Counted from the stretch's first letter, positions 1 to 5,673 are shown. The stretch is DNA of 6,550 nucleotides from Pyrobaculum sp. (GCA_009903905.1 WYEI01000265.1:1-6550), one strand, 5' to 3'. Numbers and translations are program-made. The notes: generated from the letters alone by a model not told the origin.

Positions 1-713
1 TCTTCAATACGCTTGATTACGTTTTCGTCTCCTTCCAGCACGACCCTCCCCTCCGCCATTACATACACCCTCGTCGGCTTTATGAACTTCAGCACCCTGG
101 CGTAGTGGGTGGAGAGGAGGACTCCGCTGCCGGAGGTCGCCAGCTGAGTCACGGCCTTGCCCACGGCGGCTATCCCGTCTATGTCGAGGCCGCTGTCTGG
201 CTCGTCAAGCACCACGAACTTAGGCCTTAGGAGGAGGGCCTGGAGGACCTCGGCCCTCTTGAATTCGCCGCCGCTGAAGCCCGCGCCGACGCCCCTGTTG
301 AACACGTCGGGCTTAAGCCCCAGCTCTGCGGCTGCTTTCTGGGCCTGCGCCAGGACCTGCGGGTTGGGCTCCGTGAGTTTTTTACCGGCGCGTATGTTCA
401 TCATGGCTTGTAGCAAGAAGGCGAACCTAACCTCCGGCACCGCTACCGGTGACTGGAAGCCGATGAAGATGCCTCTGGCGAACCGCTCCTCTGGAGGCAG
501 GTCCTTTATCGATTCGCCGTCTAGCAATATGTCCCCGCCTACAACCTCGTAATTGGGGTTGCCGGCTATCGCCTGAAACAGAGTGGACTTGCCGCTACCG
601 TTGGGGCCCATTAAGACCGCCACCTCGCCGCTGGACACCGCGAGGGTTACGCCTTTTAGGATCTCCTTCCCGCCTACTACGACGCGAAGGTCTCTAGTTT
701 CAAGCCTGTGCAT
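1..713 (-). CDS. sufC: SufC, Fe-S cluster assembly ATPase (3' end cut by window edge)
   Basis: ABC-type ATPase of the SUF iron-sulfur assembly system; a cytosolic protein that binds SufB (and SufD where present) and uses ATP to remodel the scaffold. The minus-strand reading frame is open from ATG at 713-711 to the left edge, giving 237 residues; the family is about 250, so only a short C-terminal piece is missing. Visible motifs: Walker A GPNGSGKST at 36-44, Q-loop Gln87 in GFQSP, signature FSGGE at 146-150 followed by KRAE, Walker B with the SufC-typical LDEPDSGLDID at 169-179, and the H-loop His203 in STHYA. There is no membrane segment, as expected for SufC rather than a transporter. It is divergent from sufB and shares a 71-bp promoter region with it. 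The ATG is preceded by a purine-rich GGGGAGGA and by a TATA box 24.5 bp upstream, so the mRNA may be leaderless. Identification is secure; what lies downstream (sufD or not) cannot be seen. Confidence 0.96.
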   Translation of the reverse strand, partial: MHRLETRDLRVVVGGKEILKGVTLAVSSGEVAVLMGPNGSGKSTLFQAIAGNPNYEVVGGDILLDGESIKDLPPEERFARGIFIGFQSPVAVPEVRFAFLLQAMMNIRAGKKLTEPNPQVLAQAQKAAAELGLKPDVFNRGVGAGFSGGEFKRAEVLQALLLRPKFVVLDEPDSGLDIDGIAAVGKAVTQLATSGSGVLLSTHYARVLKFIKPTRVYVMAEGRVVLEGDENVIKRIE

Positions 714-733
714 GGCTCCTCCCCGATTTGTAG

Positions 734-741
734 TTTTAAAA
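734..741 (-). promoter_or_regulatory. TATA box of sufC
   Basis: The palindromic TTTTAAAA is centred 24.5 bp before the sufC ATG, the spacing expected if transcription begins at or within a few bases of the start codon. A Shine-Dalgarno-like GGGGAGGA lies just before the ATG (about 717-724), so a very short leader cannot be excluded. Confidence 0.65.
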
Positions 742-757
742 CGTGCATAGAGAAGGC

Positions 758-763
758 TTATAT
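758..763 (+). promoter_or_regulatory. TATA box of sufB
   Basis: TTATAT in the context GGCTTATATC is centred 24.5 bp before the ATG at 785. This position rules against an in-frame GTG at 743, which lies upstream of the box and would not be transcribed from it. Only about 20 bp separate this box from the sufC TATA box, so binding of initiation factors at the two divergent promoters may interfere. Confidence 0.65.
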
Positions 764-784
764 CTATCATTCGCGGGGGGATCC

Positions 785-2209
785 ATGCAGGAGTTGGAGT
801 CTCTCCGTGCAACTATCAGCCATGTAGAGAGCGTGGAGGAGGTGTTGGGTCTTGAGAAGCAGTTCAGCTACCAAGTGACGCTTAAGGGCCGCATCACCAG
901 AGACATGATAGAGGAGATCAGCAAGCTCAAGGGGGAGCCGGACTGGATGCGGAGGCTGAGGCTTAGGATGCTTGAGCTCTTCGAGAAGCTTCCCACGCCC
1001 AAGTGGGTCAGGGCCGTGGAGGAGATAGACCTAGAGACGCTTGTCCACTACGCGAAGCCTCAGACCGAGGCCGTGTCCAGCTGGGACCAGGTGCCGAAGG
1101 AGATCCGCGAGTACTACGAGAAGCTGGGCCTGCCGGAGATAGAGGCGAAGGCGCTTCTGGGACTCGGCGCGCAGTTCGACAGCGAGATCATATACTTCAA
1201 CCTCAAGAAGAAGCTCCAGGAGAAGGGCGTCATCATGTTGCCCATGGAGGAGGCGGTCAAGAAGTACCCCGACCTTGTGCAGAGGTACTTCATGAGGGTG
1301 TTCCCGCCTGAGCATAAATTCGCCGCGCTCCACGGCGCTTTGTGGTCCGGCGGCGTCTTCATATATGTGCCCCCAGGCGTCAAGATAGAGCAACCTCTCG
1401 AGACCTTCTTCTTCATCGGCCAGTCCATGGAGAGCCAGATGGAGCACTCCATAGTGGTGGCGGACAAAGGCGCCTACGTCCACTGGATCGAGGGCTGCTC
1501 CGCGCCCCGCCTGCTTAAGTACTCCTTCCACAACGGAATGGTGGAGGGCTACGCCCACGAAGGCTCTACGCTTAAGATAACCACGGTGCAGAACTGGTCC
1601 CGCAACGTGATAAACTTCAACAACAAGAGGGCCATAGCCGAGGCTGGGGCCAAGGTCCACTGGGTCGAGGGGTCCATCGGCAGTAAGACCACTTACACAT
1701 TCCCCTCCACAGTGCTGAAGGGTGAGGGCGCCTCCACAGAGATAGTGGGCATAACGGCGGCCAAGGGGCCCTACTGGAAGGAAAACGGCGCGAAGGTCTG
1801 GCACCTCGCCCCGAGGACGAGTAGCAGGGTGGTGAACAAGAGCATATCCGCCGAGGGCGGCGTCGCCGTGTACCGAGGCCTGGTGCACGTCCAGAAGGGC
1901 GCGAAACACGCCAAGTCGCACGTACAGTGCGACTCCCTCGTGTTAGACAAGAAGTCGGCCACCTTGACGGTGCCCCACGACCAAGTATTCGAGGAGACTG
2001 CCGTGGTGACGCACGAGGCCACCGCCTCGACGATCTCCGAGGAGAAGATAGCGTATCTCCGCGCCAGGGGCTTCACAGAAGACGACGCAAAAGCCGCGAT
2101 CGTGCTCGGCTTCGTGGGCGATATATTGAAAGACCTGCCGTTTGAATACGCGGTGGTGCTGAGCAGGGTGATAGAGCTGGAGTTCGGCCGCCTCTCGAAA
2201 GTTGGATAA
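785..2209 (+). CDS. sufB: SufB, Fe-S cluster assembly scaffold
   Basis: Scaffold subunit of the SUF complex, on which nascent Fe-S clusters form with SufC as ATPase. The product is 474 residues from the ATG at 785, close to the usual archaeal length (E. coli SufB is about 495). The SufB/D beta-helix core is clear, for example GALWSGGVFIYVPPGV at 184-199 and VQNWSRNVINFNNKRA. Only two cysteines are present: Cys238 in EGCSAP and Cys382 in QCDS. They match by context the E. coli sulfur-transfer Cys254 and cluster-site Cys405. His410-Glu411 in THEAT matches E. coli His433/Glu434, with the same 28-residue spacing from the QCDS cysteine, so this is a functional SufB and not SufD. The start was chosen because the TATA box lies 24.5 bp upstream; an upstream in-frame GTG (743) precedes that box. 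sufC is divergent; no sufS, sufU or sufD is seen within the window. Confidence 0.97.
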   Translation: MQELESLRATISHVESVEEVLGLEKQFSYQVTLKGRITRDMIEEISKLKGEPDWMRRLRLRMLELFEKLPTPKWVRAVEEIDLETLVHYAKPQTEAVSSWDQVPKEIREYYEKLGLPEIEAKALLGLGAQFDSEIIYFNLKKKLQEKGVIMLPMEEAVKKYPDLVQRYFMRVFPPEHKFAALHGALWSGGVFIYVPPGVKIEQPLETFFFIGQSMESQMEHSIVVADKGAYVHWIEGCSAPRLLKYSFHNGMVEGYAHEGSTLKITTVQNWSRNVINFNNKRAIAEAGAKVHWVEGSIGSKTTYTFPSTVLKGEGASTEIVGITAAKGPYWKENGAKVWHLAPRTSSRVVNKSISAEGGVAVYRGLVHVQKGAKHAKSHVQCDSLVLDKKSATLTVPHDQVFEETAVVTHEATASTISEEKIAYLRARGFTEDDAKAAIVLGFVGDILKDLPFEYAVVLSRVIELEFGRLSKVG

Positions 2210-2210
2210 C

Positions 2211-2217
2211 TTTAATA
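2211..2217 (+). promoter_or_regulatory. TATA box of the Cys-rich gene
   Basis: TTTAATA begins two bases after the sufB stop codon and is centred 24 bp before the ATG at 2238. This fits independent, leaderless transcription of the next two genes, although read-through from sufB is also possible because no T-rich terminator is visible between them. Confidence 0.5.
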
Positions 2218-2237
2218 CTAGGTATTCCTAAAGATGC

Positions 2238-2831
2238 ATGCCGACCTGTATCTCGGACAAGTTTTCAATCTGCAACCCAGAGGTAGACAAGCAAGAGGTT
2301 TTATCCCATGTACTTAAGCTGGAGGAAACGTTGGCGGCATCTCCATATGACCTAATCGGCGTGGCTGTGGCGTTCGGCGCAGACCCCGCCGAGGCTAAGA
2401 AGAAGCTCGGGATAGAGATCTCCGGCTACGTCAGAAGGCCCGTGGGGACCTTCCTAGCCAAATACGGCAAAATACACGGCTACGAGAAGGTGGAACGCGA
2501 GCTTCTCAAGCTCTACCAAGCACTCCGCGGGTCCTGCATATGCCCCGCAGGTCCCATAGCGCCTCTGGAGGACGGCCGCTACGTAGTCCAAAGACCGGCC
2601 GGCATTTACATATGCGGCGGAGACGGGTGCAAAGAGGCGGCGCCCGAGCCGATAACGTTGTATGAACACCCCAGCGGTTGCATGTTGTACAACCCGTCAT
2701 TCGTCTTGGCCGACCAGCCCATCCAGGCGGTGGTAAACGCCTTGAAGCAGCTGAAGGTGGCCGAGCCGGAGCTCGTGGCGCGTTACCTCCTGCCCGGCCT
2801 CTGCAGAGACCTCTGGGGCGTCTTGATTTAA
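2238..2831 (+). CDS. Unknown cysteine-rich protein (197 aa)
   Basis: I do not recognise this family. The 197-residue product has no signal peptide or membrane segment and should be cytosolic. It has eight cysteines: C4 and C12 at the N-terminus, a CxC at 100-102 (GSCICP), a C-x4-C at 126-131 (YICGGDGC), C148 and C189. The first third after C12 is helical and Lys/Glu-rich; the Cys-rich part follows it. The number and pairing of cysteines suggest metal or Fe-S binding or disulfides, but no named motif is complete. The gene starts 28 bp after sufB with its own TATA box, and its stop codon overlaps the ATG of the RimK-type ligase (TAATG), so the two are probably co-translated. ATG at 2238 is preferred to the out-of-frame ATG at 2234, which opens only a 27-codon frame. 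That it is a real gene is fairly sure from codon use, tight packing and lack of a competing frame; its function is open. Confidence 0.85.
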   Translation: MPTCISDKFSICNPEVDKQEVLSHVLKLEETLAASPYDLIGVAVAFGADPAEAKKKLGIEISGYVRRPVGTFLAKYGKIHGYEKVERELLKLYQALRGSCICPAGPIAPLEDGRYVVQRPAGIYICGGDGCKEAAPEPITLYEHPSGCMLYNPSFVLADQPIQAVVNALKQLKVAEPELVARYLLPGLCRDLWGVLI

Positions 2832-3730
2832 TGGAAATCGGCGTAGTTAGGCCGTACGAGGTTGAGTACAACCCAGGAGACGTCGCCGACCTGGAAAACG
2901 CGATCAGGAGGAGGGGCCACACGCCTGTTAAGATATACGTCGACATGTTGGAGGTGCGTATCGACCGGGGCAGATTGAGGATCCGCCAGTCGGTAGGCCG
3001 CGGGCCCCCGGCGGAGCTGTCGGTCCCCGGCGCCGTGTTGCGGCACCTGGGCATATTTCGCGACTTTGAACAGTTCCTATACAGGGTGTGGGCGGCCAAG
3101 GCCCTGGAGGAGACCGGGGTTTACGTGATGAACCCAGTGATGCCGTGGGTGGTTGCGGGCGACAAGATGGCCGCTTTGATGAAGCTAGCCAAGGCGGGTC
3201 TCCCGGTGCCCCCCACCGTGGTCAGCGAAAACATGTTCGTGGGGTACAGGGCCGTGGGGGAGTTCGGAAAGGCCGTGGTGAAGCAACTACGCGGCGCCAT
3301 GGGATACGGCGCGTTTCTGGTGGATAACCCAGACGTGGCGTTTCACATATTCTCAATGCTGGTCAACATAAACAAGCCGATATACGTGCAGAAGTTCTTG
3401 GAGAAGGGGTCTGGCGACTACAGAGTAGTGGTGGTGGGCGGTCGGGCAATAGGCGCCGAATACAGAAGGGCCGAGGGCTGGAAGACAAACGTGGCCCAGG
3501 GCGCGGCCCCCGAACCCACGAGGATAACCCCCGAGATGGAGGAGCTGGCGGTCAAGGCGGTGGAGGTGCTAGGGCTTGACTACGGAGGCGTCGACATAGC
3601 GGAGACCAGGGAGGGCTACTACATACTTGAGGTAAACCCCACCATGAGCTGGCAGGGCTTCAAAGCCGCCACGGGCATAAACCCCGCCGAGCACATAATC
3701 GACTACCTGCTGGAGAAGACAAAGAAATAA
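2831..3730 (+). CDS. RimK-family ATP-grasp ligase
   Basis: An ATP-grasp enzyme that forms an amide bond between a carboxylate, activated as acyl phosphate, and an amino group; related to RimK, LysX and the MptN/CofF glutamate ligases. The product is 299 residues, normal for this family. An N-terminal pre-ATP-grasp domain (about 1-100) is followed by DK at 111-112 with LPVPPT at 124-129, a glycine-rich loop KQLRGAMGYG at 151-160, SGDYRVVVVGGR at 194-205, and RR(212-213) before TNVAQG. The Mg2+/ATP residues are Asp255 in GGVDIAE and Glu267/Asn269 in LEVNPTMSWQG; the C-terminus ATGINPAEHII is typical of the group. All catalytic positions that I can judge are present. The ATG overlaps the stop of the Cys-rich gene; the frame is open further upstream to 2678 but that stretch lies inside the upstream gene. 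The substrate cannot be read from sequence: a cofactor, ribosomal protein or carrier protein are all possible. The neighbouring Cys-rich protein is a speculative candidate. Confidence 0.9.
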   Translation: MEIGVVRPYEVEYNPGDVADLENAIRRRGHTPVKIYVDMLEVRIDRGRLRIRQSVGRGPPAELSVPGAVLRHLGIFRDFEQFLYRVWAAKALEETGVYVMNPVMPWVVAGDKMAALMKLAKAGLPVPPTVVSENMFVGYRAVGEFGKAVVKQLRGAMGYGAFLVDNPDVAFHIFSMLVNINKPIYVQKFLEKGSGDYRVVVVGGRAIGAEYRRAEGWKTNVAQGAAPEPTRITPEMEELAVKAVEVLGLDYGGVDIAETREGYYILEVNPTMSWQGFKAATGINPAEHIIDYLLEKTKK

Positions 3731-3777
3731 TCAGTCCGTCGCGAGCCTATCATTACTCAGTACTTTGATACCCATCA

Positions 3778-4077
3778 TCACACAGATGTACCCAGGCCCC
3801 CCAATTTATTTCTTATCGACGCCGCAACCGCCTTAGCCCTCTTCGCGGTCCCCGCGACCTTCACCGTGCGGCAACCGTCTAGCAACGCCACCACGGCCCT
3901 TACGGCCCGCACCGCCTCCCGGGGCACCCCCACCACCAACACGTCGTCGTATATGGCCACTAAACGCGGGGCGTGGACTAGCGAGAGGAAGCCGGCCAGC
4001 ATGTACCGCTCCAGAAGCTGGGCATGGCAAGCGGCTGGGTCCTCAGCCCTAACTAGGAGGTAGCGGTACTTAGTCAT
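3778..4077 (-). CDS. rnp2: RNase P protein component 2 (Pop5), short form
   Basis: Probable Pop5 subunit of archaeal RNase P, which with Rpp30 binds the catalytic domain of the RNase P RNA and aids 5'-end maturation of tRNA. The 99-residue product is shorter than typical archaeal Pop5 (around 120). It opens with the family-like [10 protein letters not shown], has a central strand pair with the pattern [17 protein letters not shown] at 38-54, then a helix, and ends with [14 protein letters not shown] at 71-84, matching the usual 'V.GTIK.AK' of Pop5. The assignment rests on this pattern and strongly on position directly after an Rpp30-like gene, with an 8-nt overlap. A purine tract GGGGGAG abuts the ATG at 4077 and can serve as ribosome binding site. 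The gene is last in its operon as seen here and converges with the RimK-family gene 47 bp away. Similarity alone is weak, so the call depends partly on context. Confidence 0.8.
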   Translation of the reverse strand: MTKYRYLLVRAEDPAACHAQLLERYMLAGFLSLVHAPRLVAIYDDVLVVGVPREAVRAVRAVVALLDGCRTVKVAGTAKRAKAVAASIRNKLGGLGTSV

Positions 4078-4600
4078 CTCCCCCAGCCACGAGCTCGGTC
4101 AACACGCCGAGGGAGTTCTTGATGGGGAGGACCCAGCCCTCGTCTCTGCCGACCTCGACTAACAGCGCGGCCACGTCTAGAGGCGACTTGACGTCGCGGA
4201 GGCTCTCCACCGGGGTCGAGAAGATCGTCACATCAGGCTCCAGAACCTCAAGCCACCTGGCCAGAAGGGGTAGATCCCTCAGCAGAGGCCTCAGTGGAAG
4301 CTCCACATACTTGCCGTACCTCCTGGCGGCCCTTACCTGGTCGCGCGTCAGAGGGGCGTGGGGGTTTACCCTAATTATCTGCACCTCATCCCTGTATACA
4401 AAGACGTTGAACTTGTCGCGGCCCCTGGCCTCGACCCAGTTTACGTCAACCCCACGGACGAACGGCGCCAATAGAGCCGTCTCGGCCTCGGCGCGGAGCA
4501 GGGCGGCCCGCACTCCGACCTCCCAGAGAGCCTTCTCAACCTCCGGCGTCACGACCGCCAGATCCCACTCGACGAAGCCTCGCCTAACTACAGAGGCCAT
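4070..4600 (-). CDS. rnp3: RNase P protein component 3 (Rpp30), short divergent form
   Basis: Probable Rpp30 subunit of archaeal RNase P, partner of Pop5. The product is 176 residues, against about 205-215 in other archaea. Its second half follows the Rpp30 pattern seen in the Pyrococcus protein: a strand VQIIRVNP at 73-80, then VELPLRPLL at 99-107 (compare 'GFSLRPLL'), a helix [11 protein letters not shown], a strand TIFSTPVES, and [16 protein letters not shown] at 136-151 (compare 'DVRYPRDLISLGVVIG'). The stretch between VQIIRVNP and LPLRPLL is shorter than usual, so one strand-helix unit of the TIM-barrel-like fold may be reduced or lost. The N-terminal third is divergent. The start is ATG at 4600, inside the end of the COG1325 gene (17-nt overlap), with GGGTGAGGG just upstream as a plausible ribosome binding site. 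The stop overlaps the Pop5 start by 8 nt. Context supports the call well. Confidence 0.85.
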   Translation of the reverse strand: MASVVRRGFVEWDLAVVTPEVEKALWEVGVRAALLRAEAETALLAPFVRGVDVNWVEARGRDKFNVFVYRDEVQIIRVNPHAPLTRDQVRAARRYGKYVELPLRPLLRDLPLLARWLEVLEPDVTIFSTPVESLRDVKSPLDVAALLVEVGRDEGWVLPIKNSLGVLTELVAGGDD

Positions 4601-4943
4601 CCCTCACCCGGATCTTCAGCCTAACCACATCGTCTTGTTGCTCAGCCGCCTTAACGACGCCGCGGACCAGCGCCTGTTTATCCAGCCGAAGGTAGTAGAG
4701 GCCTTCAGACTCGCCCTTTGAGGCCGGGACTTCTCCGCCGAAGGCGTCGCACAGCTTTGTCAACACGCCGTCGCAGCTATCTAGAAAAGACGTGACTAGG
4801 TAGATCGGGTTGCCGTGGTGCCCCTCGTATATCTCCACGACTAGTGGCATATCGCCGAAGAAGCGCCGTAGCGCGTTGAACACCTTCTCTAGGCTCTCAG
4901 TGGCGTGCACCACGACGCTGATCTCCACAAAACGACACCGCAC
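4584..4943 (-). CDS. COG1325-type RNA-binding protein (exosome-neighbourhood family)
   Basis: A small archaeal protein of the COG1325 family, described as a predicted RNA-binding or exosome-associated protein; the biochemical role is not settled. The product is 119 residues, shorter than the roughly 140-150 of many members. Family features are plain: [20 protein letters not shown] near the N-terminus, GHHGNPI at 41-47, YLRLDKQ at 84-90 and [10 protein letters not shown] at 104-113. It is first in a three-gene operon with Rpp30 and Pop5 and overlaps Rpp30 by 17 nt. The start is GTG at 4943, chosen because a TATA box (TATTAAA) lies 23 bp upstream; a second GTG at 4928 would begin right at the conserved VEIS segment and is the main alternative. 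It is divergent from rpl15e, its usual neighbour in other archaea. Family assignment is secure; function is inferred from the neighbourhood. Confidence 0.9.
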   Translation of the reverse strand: MRCRFVEISVVVHATESLEKVFNALRRFFGDMPLVVEIYEGHHGNPIYLVTSFLDSCDGVLTKLCDAFGGEVPASKGESEGLYYLRLDKQALVRGVVKAAEQQDDVVRLKIRVRDGLCS

Positions 4944-4962
4944 GTAGCCGCCTGGAGACCTG

Positions 4963-4969
4963 TATTAAA
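4963..4969 (-). promoter_or_regulatory. TATA box of the COG1325-Rpp30-Pop5 operon
   Basis: On the minus strand this reads TTTAATA, the same heptamer as the box before the Cys-rich gene. It is centred 23 bp before GTG at 4943, fitting a leaderless transcript. It is back to back with the rpl15e box about 25 bp away. Confidence 0.6.
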
Positions 4970-4987
4970 CGTTGACGCGTGAGAAAA

Positions 4988-4995
4988 TTTAAAAA
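4988..4995 (+). promoter_or_regulatory. TATA box of rpl15e
   Basis: TTTAAAAA preceded by the purine-rich GAGAAAA (possible TFB recognition element) is centred about 24 bp before GTG at 5015, fitting a leaderless transcript. This is the strongest-looking promoter in the window, as expected for a ribosomal protein gene. Confidence 0.7.
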
Positions 4996-5014
4996 GGTGC
5001 CATAGAACTGGGCC

Positions 5015-5578
5015 GTGGCTCCCTCGGCGTATAGCTATATGGCCATGTGGTATAGGAAAGCCGGCAGAGAGATACACGAGAGGCTGATGCGAAAGCTGTT
5101 GATTGACTGGAGGAGGACGCCCTCCATCGTAAGGGTGGAGAGGCCCTTCAGGCTTGAGAGGGCGAGAAAAGTTGGGTATAAGGCTAAGCAGGGCGTGGTG
5201 GTGGCGAGGGTACGCCTCGCGAGAGGGCCCTTCAACAGGAGGAGGCCCGACTCAGGCAGGAGGCCGAAGAGAATGGGCGTATACGGCATAACGACTTGGA
5301 AGTCCTGGCGCCAGGTGGCTGAGGAGAGGGCGGCCAGGAAGTTCCCAGGGCTTGAGGTGCTAAACAGCTACTGGGTCGCCGACGACGGCATCTACCGCTA
5401 CTTTGAGGTGATATTGATAGACTGCAACCAGCCCACCATAAGGAACGACCCGCTGTACTCGGGCATATGCGGCAGGGAGGTGCCCAGAAAGAGGATCGCC
5501 AGGAGGCTGAGAGAGAGACAGAAGAGACTGATCGAGCACCTAAAGAAGACGCTTCTGCCGAAGTTACAAGCCGAATAA
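5015..5578 (+). CDS. rpl15e: Large-subunit ribosomal protein L15e
   Basis: Archaeal/eukaryotic-type protein of the large ribosomal subunit, binding 23S rRNA. The product is 187 residues, near the usual 190-200, and highly basic. Recognisable segments are SAYSYMAMWYRK at the N-terminus, VRVERPFRLERARKVGYKAKQG at 39-60 (the L15e hallmark, split here by description: RPFRLERAR then GYKAKQG at 54-60), RRPDSGRRPKRMGVYGIT at 76-93 and RAARKFPGLEVLNSYWV at 106-122. The C-terminus, after about 150, is a Lys/Arg-rich helix that differs from the Gly/Lys-rich tail of most L15e proteins. The start is GTG at 5015: it is 24 bp from the TATA box and keeps the conserved SAYSYM segment, whereas the first ATG (5039) would lose it. 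The gene is divergent from the COG1325 operon and is followed by a T-rich tract and a hairpin. Confidence 0.96.
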   Translation: MAPSAYSYMAMWYRKAGREIHERLMRKLLIDWRRTPSIVRVERPFRLERARKVGYKAKQGVVVARVRLARGPFNRRRPDSGRRPKRMGVYGITTWKSWRQVAEERAARKFPGLEVLNSYWVADDGIYRYFEVILIDCNQPTIRNDPLYSGICGREVPRKRIARRLRERQKRLIEHLKKTLLPKLQAE

Positions 5579-5602
5579 TTTTTAACCCTCTTCTTCTGTC
5601 TT
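5579..5602 (+). terminator. T/pyrimidine-rich tract after rpl15e
   Basis: Directly after the rpl15e stop codon the plus strand carries TTTTT, then AACCC and a run of C/T (TCTTCTTCTGTCTT). Archaeal RNA polymerase ends transcription at T-rich stretches without a need for a hairpin, so this is a reasonable rpl15e terminator. The first part (TTTTTAA, 5579-5585) could instead, or also, be the TATA box of a small RNA gene just downstream. Confidence 0.45.
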
Positions 5603-5605
5603 ATC

Positions 5606-5670
5606 CACCGCGACGGGTTGCCGAGAGCCGCCTCCGGCGGCGCCGTGACGCAACCTGACGTGTCTGGGGC
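5606..5670 (+). ncRNA. Candidate structured small RNA (interrupted hairpin)
   Basis: The gap between rpl15e and the next gene holds a strong two-part hairpin. The outer stem pairs 5609-5621 with 5650-5662: twelve of thirteen positions pair (three as G-U), with one A-A mismatch. The inner stem pairs GCCGCC (5627-5632) with GGCGGC (5636-5641) around a TCC loop. Between them is an asymmetric internal loop, CGAGA on the left and GCCGTGAC on the right, with GA dinucleotides on both sides as in a kink-turn, though the right side is too long for a standard one. TTTTTAA at 5579-5585 is centred 24 bp before 5606, the same spacing as at five genes in this window, and ACA occurs at 5671-5673. This hints at an H/ACA-like guide RNA of the atypical Pyrobaculum sort. 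The ends are guesses. A hairpin acting on the rpl15e mRNA 3' end is the main alternative; the strand is assumed from the putative promoter. Confidence 0.35.
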
Positions 5671-5673
5671 ACA

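Noticed and set aside
1031..1921. Long minus-strand open frame (296 codons) inside sufB
   Set aside because: It is exactly antisense to a well-conserved gene, has no promoter or family features, and its composition (many His, Leu, Val, Gly) is what G+C-rich codons give in reverse.
2234..2317. Short 27-codon frame from ATG 2234, overlapping the Cys-rich gene start (possible leader peptide)
   Set aside because: Its TATA spacing would be 20 bp, outside the 23-24.5 bp seen elsewhere; ATG 2238 fits better and opens the long frame. The peptide has no special features.
2506..3099. Minus-strand open frame (197 codons) across the Cys-rich and ligase genes
   Set aside because: It spans the junction of two credible plus-strand genes and has an Arg/Pro-rich, low-quality sequence typical of a shadow frame.
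3126..3180. GTGATGA and TTGATGA inside the ligase gene resembling C and C' boxes of a C/D guide RNA
   Set aside because: No CTGA D or D' box lies at proper spacing, and the bases are explained by codons of the conserved ligase segment around residues 99-118.
3731..3777. Gap between the convergent ligase and Pop5 genes checked for a terminator or RNA
   Set aside because: Only 47 bp, without a T-run, clear stem or repeat on either strand.
4119..4721. Plus-strand open frame (200 codons) opposite Rpp30 and COG1325
   Set aside because: It is rich in Ser, Thr and Arg, has no family features, and covers two genes with clear family patterns on the other strand.
5609..5662. Hairpin after rpl15e read as a tRNA, a C/D box RNA or a bacterial-type terminator
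   Set aside because: There is no tRNA cloverleaf or T-loop, no RTGATGA/CTGA pair, and no T-run follows the hairpin; the T-rich tract lies before it.
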